The position numbers and the translations under genes were made by a program. The notes under the pieces were generated by a model. It had not been told where the DNA came from. It saw only the letters and a list, made by a program, of their open reading frames with translations, and searched no databases. From Pseudomonas abietaniphila (GTDB taxonomy: Bacteria > Pseudomonadota > Gammaproteobacteria > Pseudomonadales > Pseudomonadaceae), in NCBI RefSeq assembly GCF_039697315.1, contig NZ_CP155619.1, forward strand, positions 5,518,001 to 5,582,000: DNA of 64,000 nt. Direction: 5' to 3'. Shown one piece after another: positions 37,122 through 46,964 of this stretch. Positions within the stretch are counted from its first letter, which is position 1. Every line of letters begins with the position of its first letter.

Positions 37122-37826
37122 ATGAAAACACTGCGTTGTCTGGGTGTGCTTTCGGTGCTTTTTCTGACGGCTTGTGATGCCGACAAGGCGCCTGCGCCAC
37201 CCGCTAAAGTTGTCGCTACGGCGGCTGTTGCGGTCCCTGGGGTCAAAACGGTGCAGGCACCGGAGCCTGTAGAAAAAGCTGCGGCGACGCCCCCCGTGCA
37301 TGAGGCGCCCCCGGTGCATGAATTGGCGCCTAACGTGTCCGCCGTTCGCGTCATGGCGGCCAGCAAGCCTGAACCGTCGAAGATTGATGTATCAAAAAAA
37401 GCATCGACGCCCGCCAAGGCGGCGGGAATCGAGCAAAAGACGCCCAGCGTGAACGCCAAATCCGCCAAGGTCAAAGCGGATAACGCCGAAGTCGCTAACC
37501 GCGCGCCCGTTGCAAACAAGAGCAAATCGCCTGCGCAGGTGGTCAAGGACACAAAACTGCCAAAGCCTTCTCTCGATCTGAGTTTGCCTCCCGAGATGGT
37601 CAAGCAGATGACGCCTCCACCCAATGTCATTACCGCTGGGGCAAAGTCCAAGTCCCCGTCTGGCGGCGCCAAGCCGCTGCTACCCAAAATGTTTCCGGAC
37701 GGCAACAGTGACCCTGATTTCCAGCTTCAGGGCCGTTTATTGAGCAACGAAATGCAGTTGCAGCTGCGCAATGAGGCTCGCAAGGAGGTTGAGGGGGCTG
37801 CTGTGGATTTCACCTTCAAGCAGTAA
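37122..37826 (+). CDS. Pro/Ala/Lys-rich lipoprotein, function unknown
   Basis: 234 residues: a lipoprotein signal (lipobox LTAC, Cys at about 18), then a 150-residue low-complexity stretch rich in Ala, Pro, Lys and Val without clear fold, then a denser C-terminal segment (about 185-234) beginning PLLPKMFPDGNSDPDFQLQG and ending GAAVDFTFKQ. From memory, similar Pseudomonas proteins have been mislabelled as initiation factor IF-2-like because of composition. The layout suggests an envelope-anchored tether with a small C-terminal module. Same strand as the MocR gene, 132 bp away. Confidence 0.75.
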   Translation: MKTLRCLGVLSVLFLTACDADKAPAPPAKVVATAAVAVPGVKTVQAPEPVEKAAATPPVHEAPPVHELAPNVSAVRVMAASKPEPSKIDVSKKASTPAKAAGIEQKTPSVNAKSAKVKADNAEVANRAPVANKSKSPAQVVKDTKLPKPSLDLSLPPEMVKQMTPPPNVITAGAKSKSPSGGAKPLLPKMFPDGNSDPDFQLQGRLLSNEMQLQLRNEARKEVEGAAVDFTFKQ

Positions 37827-37922
37827 CCTGGCTCGACTCCGTACCGAATCCTTCATTTTCAAACGCGCGTTTTAGCGGGTAAGATCCTGTCTTCTCTCAT
37901 TGCCTCTCAAGAGGATGTTTCC

Positions 37923-38180
37923 ATGGAATGCCGTCCGGGCTGCGGCGCTTGCTGCATTGCGCCTTCGATTTCGTCACCGATCCCGGGCATGCCTCAAGGC
38001 AAACCTGCGGGAGAACGATGTCTGCATCTTTCAGTCGACATGCTGTGCGGCATCTTCGGCCAGCCTGAGCGGCCTCTGGTGTGCAGTCAGTTTGTTGCGG
38101 ATCCCGAGGTGTGTGGCGGCAGTTCAGAAGAGGCTATCCGGATACTGGGGTGGTGGGAGCAGGCTACGTCGGTCGCATGA
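37923..38180 (+). CDS. YkgJ-family cysteine-cluster protein
   Basis: 85-residue cytoplasmic protein with the conserved cysteine pattern CRPGCGACC at residues 3-11, CLH near 34, CGIF near 42, and C in PLVCSQF near 54, matching the UPF0153/YkgJ zinc or iron-sulfur cluster family. ATG follows AAGAGGATG. It lies between a lipoprotein gene and a START-domain gene, all on the plus strand. The bound metal and role are not known. Confidence 0.82.
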   Translation: MECRPGCGACCIAPSISSPIPGMPQGKPAGERCLHLSVDMLCGIFGQPERPLVCSQFVADPEVCGGSSEEAIRILGWWEQATSVA

Positions 38181-38234
38181 AGGCGATGAGTCGTTGAGTC
38201 GAGACAAATGAACTTCACAATAAGGAATAAGACA

Positions 38235-38840
38235 ATGGGTTCGCTGTACCGGATTGCATTTGGAATTGGCATGACTGTATGGGTCGCCAGCGCTGCTCAG
38301 GCGGAGAGTTGGACGGTTGCCAAGAACGAGGACGGCATCAAGGTCTCTCTCAGCGATGTTTCAGGGTCGCAATACAAGGCCTACCAGGGCGTGACCACGA
38401 TCAAGGCCAGCGTCGCGAAGTTACGCAGTTTGCAAGAGGATGTCGCGGGCGCTTGTGCATGGGTTCATGAATGCAAGACGCAAAAAATCCTGAAGCACGA
38501 AGGTGACAAGACCTGGACTTACTCCCAGTTCAATACCCCCTGGCCGGTCACCCCGCGTGATTCGGTGCTGCAGATCACCACGGTTGAAGGGGCCGACGGA
38601 AGCCTGACTCGCAACCTGCTGGGTCAGCCCACATATATTCCTGAAGAGAAGGGCTTTGTGCGCGTGACTCAGGTCGAAGGTTTCTGGAAGCTCGTTCCCA
38701 AAGGCGCCAACGAAACAGAGGTGACCTATCAAGTGCATACCGAGCCGGGCGGCAGCGTGCCGTCGTGGCTGGCCAACAAGTTTGTGGTGGACGCGCCGTT
38801 CAATACGCTCAAGGCATTGAAAGAGCGCGCAGAGAAGTAA
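38235..38840 (+). CDS. START-domain periplasmic protein
   Basis: 201-residue protein with a signal peptide (LYRIAFGIGMTVWVASAAQAES, cleavage after AQA) and a START/SRPBCC-type lipid-binding fold over most of the rest (WTVAKNEDGIKVSLSDVSGSQYKAYQG, CAWVHECKTQKIL, SQFNTPWPVTPRD, PSWLANKFVVDAPFNTLKALK). The start at 38235 follows AAGGA with 8-bp spacing; an ATG 27 bp upstream would lengthen the signal and was rejected. It may bind a hydrophobic ligand in the periplasm. It ends at a terminator shared with convergent gltA. Confidence 0.85.
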   Translation: MGSLYRIAFGIGMTVWVASAAQAESWTVAKNEDGIKVSLSDVSGSQYKAYQGVTTIKASVAKLRSLQEDVAGACAWVHECKTQKILKHEGDKTWTYSQFNTPWPVTPRDSVLQITTVEGADGSLTRNLLGQPTYIPEEKGFVRVTQVEGFWKLVPKGANETEVTYQVHTEPGGSVPSWLANKFVVDAPFNTLKALKERAEK

Positions 38841-38865
38841 AACCGGTACAGTTTTCTCCAAAATG

Positions 38866-38895
38866 AAAAAGGCTGCCACTGGCAGCCTTTTTTGT
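38866..38895. terminator. Bidirectional terminator, START gene / gltA
   Basis: AAAAAGGCTGCC-ACT-GGCAGCCTTTTTT: a perfect stem with A and T tails on both sides, between convergent genes. Confidence 0.93.
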
Positions 38896-38922
38896 TTCCG
38901 TATTAACCGGGTAGCGAAACGC

Positions 38923-40212
38923 TTACTTGCGCTCGGCCAGTGGAACGATGTTCCGAGAAACTTCACCGGTGTACAGCTGGCGCGGACGGCCGATCTTGTA
39001 CGGGCTGGACAGCATTTCTTTCCAGTGCGAGATCCAGCCGACGGTGCGTGCCAGAGCGAAGATCACGGTGAACATGCTGGTAGGAATGCCGATCGCCTTC
39101 AGGATGATGCCTGAGTAGAAGTCGACGTTCGGGTACAGCGAGCGCTCGATGAAGTACGGATCGGTCAGCGCGATCTCTTCGAGGCGCATGGCCAGTTCCA
39201 GTTGCGGATCGTTGGTGATGCCCAGCTCGCGCAGGACCTCATCGCAGGTCTGCTTCATGACCGTGGCCCGTGGGTCGCGGTTCTTGTAGACGCGGTGGCC
39301 AAAGCCCATGAGCTTGAACGGATCGTTCTTGTCCTTGGCCTTGGCAATGAATTTGTCGATGTTCGACACATCGCCAATTTCGTCCAGCATGGTCAGCACG
39401 GCTTCGTTGGCGCCGCCGTGGGCAGGGCCCCAGAGTGCGGCGATACCGGCAGCGATACAGGCGAACGGGTTGGCACCCGAAGAGCCGGCCATGCGGACGG
39501 TGGAGGTCGATGCGTTTTGTTCGTGGTCGGCGTGGAGGATGAAGATCCGGTCCATGGCCTTGGCCAGCGTCGGGCTGATCGGTTTGATCTCGCACGGCGT
39601 GTTGAACATCATGTGCAGGAAGTTTTCCGCGTAGCTCAGGTCGTTGCGCGGGTACATCATGGGTTGACCCATGGAGTACTTGTAAACCATCGCTGCCAGG
39701 GTTGGCATCTTGGCAACCAGACGGATCGCCGAGATTTCGCGGTGCTGCGGGTTATTGATGTCCAGCGAGTCGTGGTAGAACGCGGAGAGCGCGCCCACTA
39801 CGCCGCACATGACGGCCATCGGGTGAGCGTCGCGACGGAAGCCGTTGAAGAACGTCTTCAGTTGCTCGTGCACCATGGTGTGGTTCTTCACGGTGACAAC
39901 GAATTGGGCTTTCTGCTCGGCAGTCGGCAATTCGCCGTTCAGCAGCAGGTAGCAGGTTTCCAGGTAATCCGACTGTTCGGCCAACTGCTCGATCGGGTAG
40001 CCGCGATGCAGCAAAATGCCGTTGTCACCGTCGATGTAGGTGATCTTGGATTCGCATGAGGCGGTCGACATGAAGCCTGGGTCGAATGTGAAGCGTCCGG
40101 TGGCGGTCAGGCCGCGTACGTCGATTACATCGGGACCAACGGTGCCGGTCAGAATGGGCAGCTCGACGGGGGCTGCGCCCTCGATGATCAACTGCGCTTT
40201 TTTGTCAGCCAT
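38923..40212 (-). CDS. gltA: Citrate synthase (type II, NADH-sensitive class)
   Basis: Condenses acetyl-CoA with oxaloacetate at the entry to the TCA cycle. 429 residues of the large Gram-negative hexameric type. Active-site segments are [15 protein letters not shown] (His), [19 protein letters not shown] (His with flanking Arg) and NVDFYSG (Asp). The N-terminal extension ([22 protein letters not shown]) is the domain that carries NADH control in E. coli. Divergent from sdhC, which groups entry and later steps of the cycle around one control region. Confidence 0.98.
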   Translation of the reverse strand: MADKKAQLIIEGAAPVELPILTGTVGPDVIDVRGLTATGRFTFDPGFMSTASCESKITYIDGDNGILLHRGYPIEQLAEQSDYLETCYLLLNGELPTAEQKAQFVVTVKNHTMVHEQLKTFFNGFRRDAHPMAVMCGVVGALSAFYHDSLDINNPQHREISAIRLVAKMPTLAAMVYKYSMGQPMMYPRNDLSYAENFLHMMFNTPCEIKPISPTLAKAMDRIFILHADHEQNASTSTVRMAGSSGANPFACIAAGIAALWGPAHGGANEAVLTMLDEIGDVSNIDKFIAKAKDKNDPFKLMGFGHRVYKNRDPRATVMKQTCDEVLRELGITNDPQLELAMRLEEIALTDPYFIERSLYPNVDFYSGIILKAIGIPTSMFTVIFALARTVGWISHWKEMLSSPYKIGRPRQLYTGEVSRNIVPLAERK

Positions 40213-40270
40213 GTGGCCTCCTATTTATGCTTCAAATCATCAGACAGGCCCCCCACGCAGGGCCCGCATC

Positions 40271-40298
40271 ACTATAGTGAGATAAATTCTAAAGTCAA
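40271..40298 (-). promoter_or_regulatory. gltA promoter
   Basis: Minus strand: -35 TTGACT (40298-40293), a 16-bp spacer and -10 TATAGT (40276-40271), about 60 bp before the gltA ATG. Confidence 0.7.
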
Positions 40299-40412
40299 TT
40301 TGCCAAAAGTCTTGTGGCAGAAGGCTTTAAGGCGAGGTTTTCCTCGAATTTCCCTGCCATTTACGCCTTTTATTCCGCTAAAGCAATCAGCCATTAGGGG
40401 AGGGTATGCGCG

Positions 40413-40441
40413 TTGTCATTAGTTGGCTAACTGTCTATACT
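40413..40441 (+). promoter_or_regulatory. sdhC operon promoter
   Basis: -35 TTGTCA (40413-40418), a 17-bp spacer and -10 TATACT (40436-40441). The spacer contains TTAG-TTGG-CTAA, a small palindrome that could be a repressor site. Confidence 0.75.
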
Positions 40442-40574
40442 CGTTGCCCGACCGCCAGGGGCTTTGAGACCTGTTTTTCTGGGGGTCGCACTTCCTGGGT
40501 AGTGGGTACCTGACCAGTGCACTTCCCAACAACTTGCCCTGATTCCTAGGGGCTCTTCAGTGTGAAAAAAAGCC

Positions 40575-40949
40575 GTGAAAAGCCAACGACCTGTAAACCT
40601 AGACCTAAGGACCATCAAACTCCCCATTACCGCGATCACGTCGATCCTTCACCGTATCTCCGGCATCATCCTCTTCATCGGCCTCGCTTTCATGCTCTAC
40701 GCACTGAGCGCGTCGCTGGGTTCTGAAGAAGGCTTTGCCAACGTGAAGTCGACCTTGACCAGTCCGCTGGCCAAGTTCATCGCATGGGGGCTTCTGTCTT
40801 CCCTGCTGTATCACCTGGTGGCGGGCATTCGTCACCTGATCATGGATACGGGAGTCGGTGAAACGCTGGAAGGCGGGAAGCTGGGCTCGAAAATCGTCAT
40901 CGTCGTTTCTCTGGCGCTGATCGTTCTGGCGGGAGTTTGGATATGGTAA
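40575..40949 (+). CDS. sdhC: Succinate dehydrogenase cytochrome b556 subunit
   Basis: Membrane anchor of complex II. 124 residues with three hydrophobic helices and the N-terminal motif RPVNLDLRTIKLPITAITSILHRISG, where the SxxHRxSG histidine region helps form the quinone site. The second helix contains SSLLYHLVAGIRHLIMD, whose first histidine is the expected haem ligand. Starts with GTG. Overlaps sdhD by 7 bp. Confidence 0.95.
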   Translation: MKSQRPVNLDLRTIKLPITAITSILHRISGIILFIGLAFMLYALSASLGSEEGFANVKSTLTSPLAKFIAWGLLSSLLYHLVAGIRHLIMDTGVGETLEGGKLGSKIVIVVSLALIVLAGVWIW

Positions 40950-41311
40950 CCAGCGTTACGAACCTGTCTCGTTCGGGCCTCTACGACTGGATGGCGCAGC
41001 GCGTCTCCGCTGTAGTGCTCGCGGCTTATTTCATTTTCCTGATCGGATACCTGATCGCGCACCCTGGCATCGACTACGCCACGTGGCACGCTCTGTTCTC
41101 CCATAACGCAATGCGCATCTTCAGTCTGCTCGCCCTTGTGGCCCTGGCCGCTCACGCCTGGGTTGGCATGTGGACCATCGCGACCGACTACCTGACTCCC
41201 ATGAGTTTCGGTGAGTCCGCGACAGCGGTGCGTTTCCTGTTCCAGGCGGTGTGCGGCATTGCGATGTTCGCGTACTTCGTCTGGGGTGTGCAGATTCTTT
41301 GGGGTATCTGA
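40943..41311 (+). CDS. sdhD: Succinate dehydrogenase membrane anchor subunit
   Basis: Second anchor of complex II, 122 residues with three hydrophobic helices. RSGLYDWMAQRVSAVVLAAYFIFLIGYL is the N-terminal signature, and LVALAAHAWVGMWTIATDYL carries the likely haem histidine. The ATG at 40943 follows GGGAG at 40931-40935 and overlaps the end of sdhC; sdhA follows 3 bp after the stop. Confidence 0.95.
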   Translation: MVTSVTNLSRSGLYDWMAQRVSAVVLAAYFIFLIGYLIAHPGIDYATWHALFSHNAMRIFSLLALVALAAHAWVGMWTIATDYLTPMSFGESATAVRFLFQAVCGIAMFAYFVWGVQILWGI

Positions 41312-41314
41312 TTC

Positions 41315-43087
41315 ATGGCTAAAATTAATACCATCTCGTTCGACGCCATCATCATTGGCGGCGGCGGCGCAGGCATGCGCGCTGCGCTGCAGCTGGCTGA
41401 GGGCGGCCATAAGACCGCTGTAGTCACCAAGGTCTTCCCGACCCGCTCGCACACCGTTTCCGCCCAGGGTGGCATCACCTGCGCCATCGCTTCGGCCGAC
41501 CCGAACGACGACTGGCGCTGGCACATGTACGATACCGTCAAGGGTTCCGACTACATCGGTGACCAGGACGCTATCGAGTACATGTGTCAGGAAGGCCCGG
41601 CTGCGGTCTTCGAGCTGGACCACATGGGTCTGCCGTTCTCGCGTACCGAAACCGGTCGTATCTACCAGCGTCCGTTCGGTGGTCAGTCCAAGGACTTCGG
41701 CAAGGGCGGTCAGGCTGCACGTACGTGCGCTGCGTCCGACCGTACCGGTCATGCACTGTTGCACACCCTTTATCAGGGCAACCTGAAAGCGGGTACCACA
41801 TTCCTGAACGAGTACTACGCGGTCGATCTGGTCAAGAACCAGGACGGCGCGTTCGTGGGTGTGATCGCTATCTGCATCGAAACCGGCGAAACCATGTACA
41901 TCAAGGCCAAGGCCACTGTACTGGCCACCGGCGGTGCGGGTCGTATTTACGCGTCCACCACCAATGCCCTGATCAACACCGGTGATGGTATCGGCATGGC
42001 ACTGCGTGCCGGTGTTCCGGTTCAGGACATCGAAATGTGGCAGTTCCACCCGACCGGCATCGCTGGCGCAGGTGTACTGGTCACCGAAGGTTGCCGTGGT
42101 GAAGGTGGTTACCTCATCAACAAGCATGGCGAGCGTTTCATGGAGCGCTATGCTCCGAACGCCAAAGACCTCGCAGGTCGTGACGTCGTTGCGCGTTCCA
42201 TGGTCAAGGAAATCATCGCCGGCAACGGCTGTGGCCCGAATGGCGACCACGTCATGCTCAAGCTCGATCACCTGGGCGAAGAAGTGCTGCACAGCCGTCT
42301 GCCAGGGATCATGGAACTGTCCAAGACGTTCGCGCACGTTGACCCGGCGGTCGCGCCGATTCCTGTTGTTCCGACCTGCCACTACATGATGGGCGGCGTT
42401 GCCACCAACATTCACGGTCAGGCCATGACCATGGACGCCGAAGGCAAGGATCGCGTGATTCCTGGTCTGTTCGCGGTCGGTGAAGTGGCGTGCGTATCGG
42501 TTCACGGTGCCAACCGTCTGGGTGGCAACTCGCTGCTCGACCTGGTCGTGTTCGGTCGTGCTGCCGGTCTGCACCTGGAAAAAGCGCTGTCCGAGGGTAT
42601 CGAATACGCCGACGCCAGCGACACCGACATCGATGTTGCATTGGGTCGTCTGAACGCGCTCAACGAGCGTACCGAAGGCGAAGACGTCGCCACGCTGCGT
42701 CGCGAGCTGCAGAACTGCATGCAGAATTACTTCGGCGTGTTCCGCACCGGCGAATACATGCAGAAGGGTATTGCCCAACTGGCTGATCTGCGGGCACGTA
42801 TTGCCAACGTCAAGATCAACGACAAGTCCCAGGCTTTCAACACCGCGCGTATCGAAGCGCTGGAGTTGCAGAACCTGCTGGAAGTCGCCGAAGCAACCGC
42901 AGTGGCTGCTGAAGTGCGTAAAGAGTCCCGCGGCGCTCACGCCCGTGAAGACTTCGAAGATCGCGACGACGAAAACTGGCTGTGCCATACCCTGTACTAC
43001 CCGGGCGAGAAGCGGGTTGCCAAACGTGCAGTCAACTTTGCGCCGAAAACCGTACCGGCGTTTGAACCGAAAATTCGGACTTACTAA
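41315..43087 (+). CDS. sdhA: Succinate dehydrogenase flavoprotein subunit
   Basis: Oxidises succinate to fumarate. 590 residues. [17 protein letters not shown] binds the FAD dinucleotide; His46 in [14 protein letters not shown] is the covalent FAD attachment. Substrate residues lie in [25 protein letters not shown] and in [15 protein letters not shown], and [19 protein letters not shown] is diagnostic. Part of sdhCDAB, 3 bp after sdhD and 11 bp before sdhB. Confidence 0.99.
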   Translation: MAKINTISFDAIIIGGGGAGMRAALQLAEGGHKTAVVTKVFPTRSHTVSAQGGITCAIASADPNDDWRWHMYDTVKGSDYIGDQDAIEYMCQEGPAAVFELDHMGLPFSRTETGRIYQRPFGGQSKDFGKGGQAARTCAASDRTGHALLHTLYQGNLKAGTTFLNEYYAVDLVKNQDGAFVGVIAICIETGETMYIKAKATVLATGGAGRIYASTTNALINTGDGIGMALRAGVPVQDIEMWQFHPTGIAGAGVLVTEGCRGEGGYLINKHGERFMERYAPNAKDLAGRDVVARSMVKEIIAGNGCGPNGDHVMLKLDHLGEEVLHSRLPGIMELSKTFAHVDPAVAPIPVVPTCHYMMGGVATNIHGQAMTMDAEGKDRVIPGLFAVGEVACVSVHGANRLGGNSLLDLVVFGRAAGLHLEKALSEGIEYADASDTDIDVALGRLNALNERTEGEDVATLRRELQNCMQNYFGVFRTGEYMQKGIAQLADLRARIANVKINDKSQAFNTARIEALELQNLLEVAEATAVAAEVRKESRGAHAREDFEDRDDENWLCHTLYYPGEKRVAKRAVNFAPKTVPAFEPKIRTY

Positions 43088-43098
43088 GGGTGGCCGCT

Positions 43099-43803
43099 AT
43101 GTTGAAAGTCGAAGTTTATCGCTACAACCCTGACACCGATTCGGCGCCCAAGACCCAGGTCTTCGACGTTGATACCGGTGGTAAGGACCTGATGGTCCTG
43201 GACGTGCTGGCGCTGATCAAAGAGCAGGACGAAGGCTTCTCGTATCGTCGCTCCTGCCGTGAAGGCGTCTGCGGTTCCGACGGCATGAACATCAACGGCA
43301 AGAACGGCCTGGCGTGCATCACGCCGCTGTCTTCCGTGGTGAAAGGCAACAAGCTGGTGGTGCGCCCACTGCCTGGTTTGCCGGTCATTCGTGACCTGGT
43401 CGTCGACATGAGCATCTTCTACAAGCAGTACGAGAAGGTGAAACCATTCCTGCAGAACGACACGCCGGCCCCGGCCATCGAGCGTCTGCAGTCGCCAGAA
43501 GAGCGTGAGAAGCTGGACGGTCTGTACGAGTGCATTCTGTGCGCTTGCTGCTCGACTTCCTGCCCGTCGTTCTGGTGGAACCCCGACAAGTTCCTCGGTC
43601 CAGCTGCACTGCTGCAAGCCTATCGTTTCCTGGCTGACAGCCGTGACACCAAGACCCAGGAGCGTCTGGCTTCCCTGGACGACCCGTTCAGTGTGTTCCG
43701 TTGCCGCGGGATCATGAACTGCGTGAACGTCTGCCCGAAAGGCCTGAACCCTACCAAGGCGATCGGTCACGTGCGCAGCATGCTTCTGAAGAGCGGTATC
43801 TGA
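43099..43803 (+). CDS. sdhB: Succinate dehydrogenase iron-sulfur subunit
   Basis: Carries electrons through [2Fe-2S], [4Fe-4S] and [3Fe-4S] clusters to the quinone site. 234 residues. SCREGVCGSDGMNINGKNGLAC binds the first cluster, CILCACCSTSCPSFWW the second, and CRGIMNCVNVCPKGLNP the third. The start MLKVEVYRYNP was chosen by homology and its AAGGG ribosome site over a GTG 9 bp upstream. Last gene of the sdh block; sucA follows after 288 bp. Confidence 0.98.
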   Translation: MLKVEVYRYNPDTDSAPKTQVFDVDTGGKDLMVLDVLALIKEQDEGFSYRRSCREGVCGSDGMNINGKNGLACITPLSSVVKGNKLVVRPLPGLPVIRDLVVDMSIFYKQYEKVKPFLQNDTPAPAIERLQSPEEREKLDGLYECILCACCSTSCPSFWWNPDKFLGPAALLQAYRFLADSRDTKTQERLASLDDPFSVFRCRGIMNCVNVCPKGLNPTKAIGHVRSMLLKSGI

Positions 43804-44091
43804 GTTCGTAGCAGCATCGAAGCATTTGTAGATTTGTAAATGTTGTACCCGTAAACGCTGCGGCGCGGGCTTCAACCGGCGCCGTAGTTTTAACCTGAGC
43901 AGCAGTCATTTGGCCGCAGCTCTTATTTTGAAGAAATGAGACCAGCAGGGGCATCCGGGCTGGTACCCGGACTATCTGCGTGATCCTTAGCGGCTTGGTG
44001 CAGTCAGCGACTTGATACATTCGCTGCATGGACTTTCAAGTTTGCAACGGTGTCGACGCCGGTGGTGTCCCCTAACCGAGGGTGACCAAGC
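43804..44091. other. sdhB-sucA intergenic region
   Basis: 288 bp inside the sdh-suc run. A hairpin at about 43857-43891 (CTGCGGCGC with GCGCCGTAG, followed by TTTTAA) could be a partial terminator that lowers transcript entry into suc. No gene seen. Confidence 0.45.
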
Positions 44092-46923
44092 ATGCAAGAA
44101 AGCGTGATGCAGCGCATGTGGAACAGCGCCCACCTTTCAGGTGGTAACGCTGCCTATGTGGAAGAGCTCTACGAGCTCTACCTGCACGACCCTAACGCTG
44201 TGCCAGAAGAGTGGCGCACCTACTTTCAGACGTTGCCGGCTGACGGCAGCACTGCCACCGATGTATCGCACTCTACGGTTCGCGATCATTTCGTGTTGCT
44301 GGGCAAAAACCAGCGCCGCGCTCAGCCGGTCTCCGCCGGTAGCGTGAGCAGCGAACACGAGAAGAAGCAAGTCGAAGTGCTGCGACTGATCCAGGCATTC
44401 CGTATGCGCGGCCATCAGGGTGCGCAACTCGATCCTCTGGGTTTGTGGAAGCGTACTGCGCCAGCTGACCTGTCGATCAACCATTACGGTTTGACCAACG
44501 CTGACCTCGATACCACCTTCCGTGCCGGCGACCTGTTCATCGGCAAGGAGGAGGCGAGCCTACGCGAAATCGTCGACGCTTTGCAGAAGACATATTGCCG
44601 CACCATCGGCGCCGAGTTCACGCACATCGTCGATTCCAACCAGCGCAACTGGTTCATGCAGCGCCTCGAAAGCGTGCGTGGCCGTCCAGCATACTCCGCC
44701 GACATTCAGAGCCACTTGCTCGAGCGCGTCACCGCGGCTGAGGGCCTGGAAAAATACCTGGGTACCAAATACCCGGGTACCAAGCGTTTCGGTCTGGAAG
44801 GCGGCGAAAGCCTGATCCCGATGCTGGACGAACTGATCCAGCGCTCCGGGTCCTACGGCACCAAGGAAATCGTGATCGGCATGGCCCACCGTGGCCGTCT
44901 GAACGTGCTGGTCAACACCTTCGGCAAGAACCCGCGCGAGCTGTTCGACGAGTTCGAAGGCAAGAAAAAGGTCGAGCTGGGTTCCGGTGACGTGAAATAC
45001 CACCAGGGCTTCTCGTCCAACGTCATGACCACCGGTGGCGAAGTTCACCTGGCCATGGCCTTCAACCCGTCTCACCTGGAGATCGTTTCTCCGGTGGTCG
45101 AGGGTTCCGTGCGCGCCCGTCAGGATCGTCGTAATGACGCCACTGGCGAGAAAGTGCTGCCGATTTCCATCCACGGCGACGCTGCGTTCGCAGGTCAGGG
45201 CGTCGTGCTGGAAACCTTCCAGATGTCGCAGACCCGCGGCTTCAAGACCGGTGGCACGATCCACATCGTGATCAACAACCAGGTCGGTTTCACCATCAGC
45301 AACCCGCAGGACGCTCGCTCCACCGAGTACGCGACCGACGTTGCCAAGATGATTCAGGCGCCGATTCTCCATGTGAATGGCGATGACCCTGAAGCCGTCA
45401 TGTTCGTGACCCAGCTGGCCATCGACTACCGCATGCAGTTCAAGCGTGACGTGGTAATCGACCTGGTCTGCTACCGTCGTCGCGGTCACAACGAAGCGGA
45501 CGAACCTAGCGGCACCCAACCGTTGATGTACCAGCAGATCGCCAAACAGCGCACCACCCGTGAGCTGTACGCCGATGCGCTGGCTGCCAGCGGCGTTCTC
45601 AACGCTGAAGCGGCTCAGACCAAGGTCGACGAGTACCGCAACGCGCTGGACAACGGCATGCACGTGGTGAAAAGCCTGGTCAAAGAGCCGAACAAGGAAT
45701 TGTTCGTCGATTGGCGTCCGTACCTGGGCCACGCCTGGACTGCGCGTCACGACACGCGTTTCGACCTCAAGACCCTCCAGGAACTGTCGGCCAAGCTGAT
45801 GGAGCTGCCGGAAGGTTTCGTGGTTCAGCGCCAAGTCCAGAAGATCTACGAAGATCGCCAGAAGATGCAAGCCGGTGGCCTGCCAATCAACTGGGGTTAT
45901 GCCGAAACCATGGCCTACGCCACCCTGGCGTTCGAAGGTCACCCGGTTCGCATCACCGGTCAAGACGTCGGTCGCGGTACGTTCTCGCACCGTCACGCCG
46001 TCCTGCACAACCAGAAAGACGCGAGCACCTACATTCCTCTGCAAAACCTGTATGCCGGTCAACCTCGTTTTGACCTGTATGACTCGTTCCTGTCGGAAGA
46101 GGCGGTACTGGCATTCGAATACGGCTACTCCACCACTTCGCCAAATGCGCTTGTGATCTGGGAAGCCCAGTTCGGTGACTTCGCCAACGGTGCACAGGTC
46201 GTGATCGACCAGTTCATCACCAGCGGCGAGCACAAGTGGGGCCGTCTGTGCGGTCTGACCATGCTGTTGCCACACGGTTACGAAGGTCAGGGTCCTGAGC
46301 ACTCGTCGGCACGTCTGGAGCGTTACCTGCAACTGTGCGCCGAGCACAACATTCAGGTGTGCGTACCAACGACCCCGGCACAGATCTACCATCTGTTGCG
46401 CCGTCAGGTGATCCGTCCGCTGCGCAAGCCGCTGGTGGTGCTGACGCCGAAGTCCCTGCTGCGTCACAAACTCGCGATCTCGACGCTGGAAGATCTGGCC
46501 GAAGGCTCGTTCCAGACGGTCATCCCGGAAATCGACACCCTCGATCCGGCCAAGGTGACCCGTCTGGTTCTCTGCAGTGGCAAGGTTTATTACGACCTGC
46601 TGGAAAAACGCCGTGCCGAAGGCCGCGAAGATATCGCCATCGTGCGTATCGAGCAGCTCTACCCGTTCCCGGAAGACGACCTGATGGAGGCCATCGCGCC
46701 TTACACCAACCTGACCCACGTGGTCTGGTGTCAGGAAGAACCGATGAACCAGGGCGCCTGGTACAGCAGCCAGCATCACTTGCGTCGTAGCATCGGCAAT
46801 CACAACCGCAACCTCGTTCTCGAGTACGCCGGCCGTGATGCTTCTGCTGCCCCTGCTTGTGGCTACGCTTCGATGCACGCCGAACAGCAGGAAAAACTGC
46901 TGAAAGACGCGTTCACTGTTTAA
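44092..46923 (+). CDS. sucA: 2-oxoglutarate dehydrogenase E1
   Basis: Thiamine-diphosphate enzyme that decarboxylates 2-oxoglutarate and loads the succinyl group on SucB lipoate. 943 residues, normal. [17 protein letters not shown] near 105, [18 protein letters not shown] near 240, [17 protein letters not shown], and [19 protein letters not shown] and [11 protein letters not shown] for cofactor binding. The C-terminal half has [17 protein letters not shown] and [24 protein letters not shown]. The start is [17 protein letters not shown]. Followed by sucB after 41 bp. Confidence 0.99.
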   Translation: MQESVMQRMWNSAHLSGGNAAYVEELYELYLHDPNAVPEEWRTYFQTLPADGSTATDVSHSTVRDHFVLLGKNQRRAQPVSAGSVSSEHEKKQVEVLRLIQAFRMRGHQGAQLDPLGLWKRTAPADLSINHYGLTNADLDTTFRAGDLFIGKEEASLREIVDALQKTYCRTIGAEFTHIVDSNQRNWFMQRLESVRGRPAYSADIQSHLLERVTAAEGLEKYLGTKYPGTKRFGLEGGESLIPMLDELIQRSGSYGTKEIVIGMAHRGRLNVLVNTFGKNPRELFDEFEGKKKVELGSGDVKYHQGFSSNVMTTGGEVHLAMAFNPSHLEIVSPVVEGSVRARQDRRNDATGEKVLPISIHGDAAFAGQGVVLETFQMSQTRGFKTGGTIHIVINNQVGFTISNPQDARSTEYATDVAKMIQAPILHVNGDDPEAVMFVTQLAIDYRMQFKRDVVIDLVCYRRRGHNEADEPSGTQPLMYQQIAKQRTTRELYADALAASGVLNAEAAQTKVDEYRNALDNGMHVVKSLVKEPNKELFVDWRPYLGHAWTARHDTRFDLKTLQELSAKLMELPEGFVVQRQVQKIYEDRQKMQAGGLPINWGYAETMAYATLAFEGHPVRITGQDVGRGTFSHRHAVLHNQKDASTYIPLQNLYAGQPRFDLYDSFLSEEAVLAFEYGYSTTSPNALVIWEAQFGDFANGAQVVIDQFITSGEHKWGRLCGLTMLLPHGYEGQGPEHSSARLERYLQLCAEHNIQVCVPTTPAQIYHLLRRQVIRPLRKPLVVLTPKSLLRHKLAISTLEDLAEGSFQTVIPEIDTLDPAKVTRLVLCSGKVYYDLLEKRRAEGREDIAIVRIEQLYPFPEDDLMEAIAPYTNLTHVVWCQEEPMNQGAWYSSQHHLRRSIGNHNRNLVLEYAGRDASAAPACGYASMHAEQQEKLLKDAFTV

Positions 46924-46964
46924 CGCCTTCGCGCACTAGAAACCGAATTAAGGAATTACAGACA

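Larger units (their letters stand above)
40213..40574. other. Divergent control region gltA/sdhC
   Basis: 362 bp with back-to-back promoters (listed separately) and an AT-rich centre. The sdh leader after its promoter is about 130 nt and contains TTTTTCTGGGGGTCGCACTT and a long G/C-patterned stretch; no obvious riboswitch was recognised. Confidence 0.6.

Noticed and set aside
40832..42988. 718-codon open frame antisense to sdhCDA
   Set aside because: Shadow of sdhC, sdhD and sdhA; no recognisable protein features.
44560..46878. 772-codon open frame antisense to sucA
   Set aside because: Same codon-bias shadow; the plus-strand gene is unmistakable.
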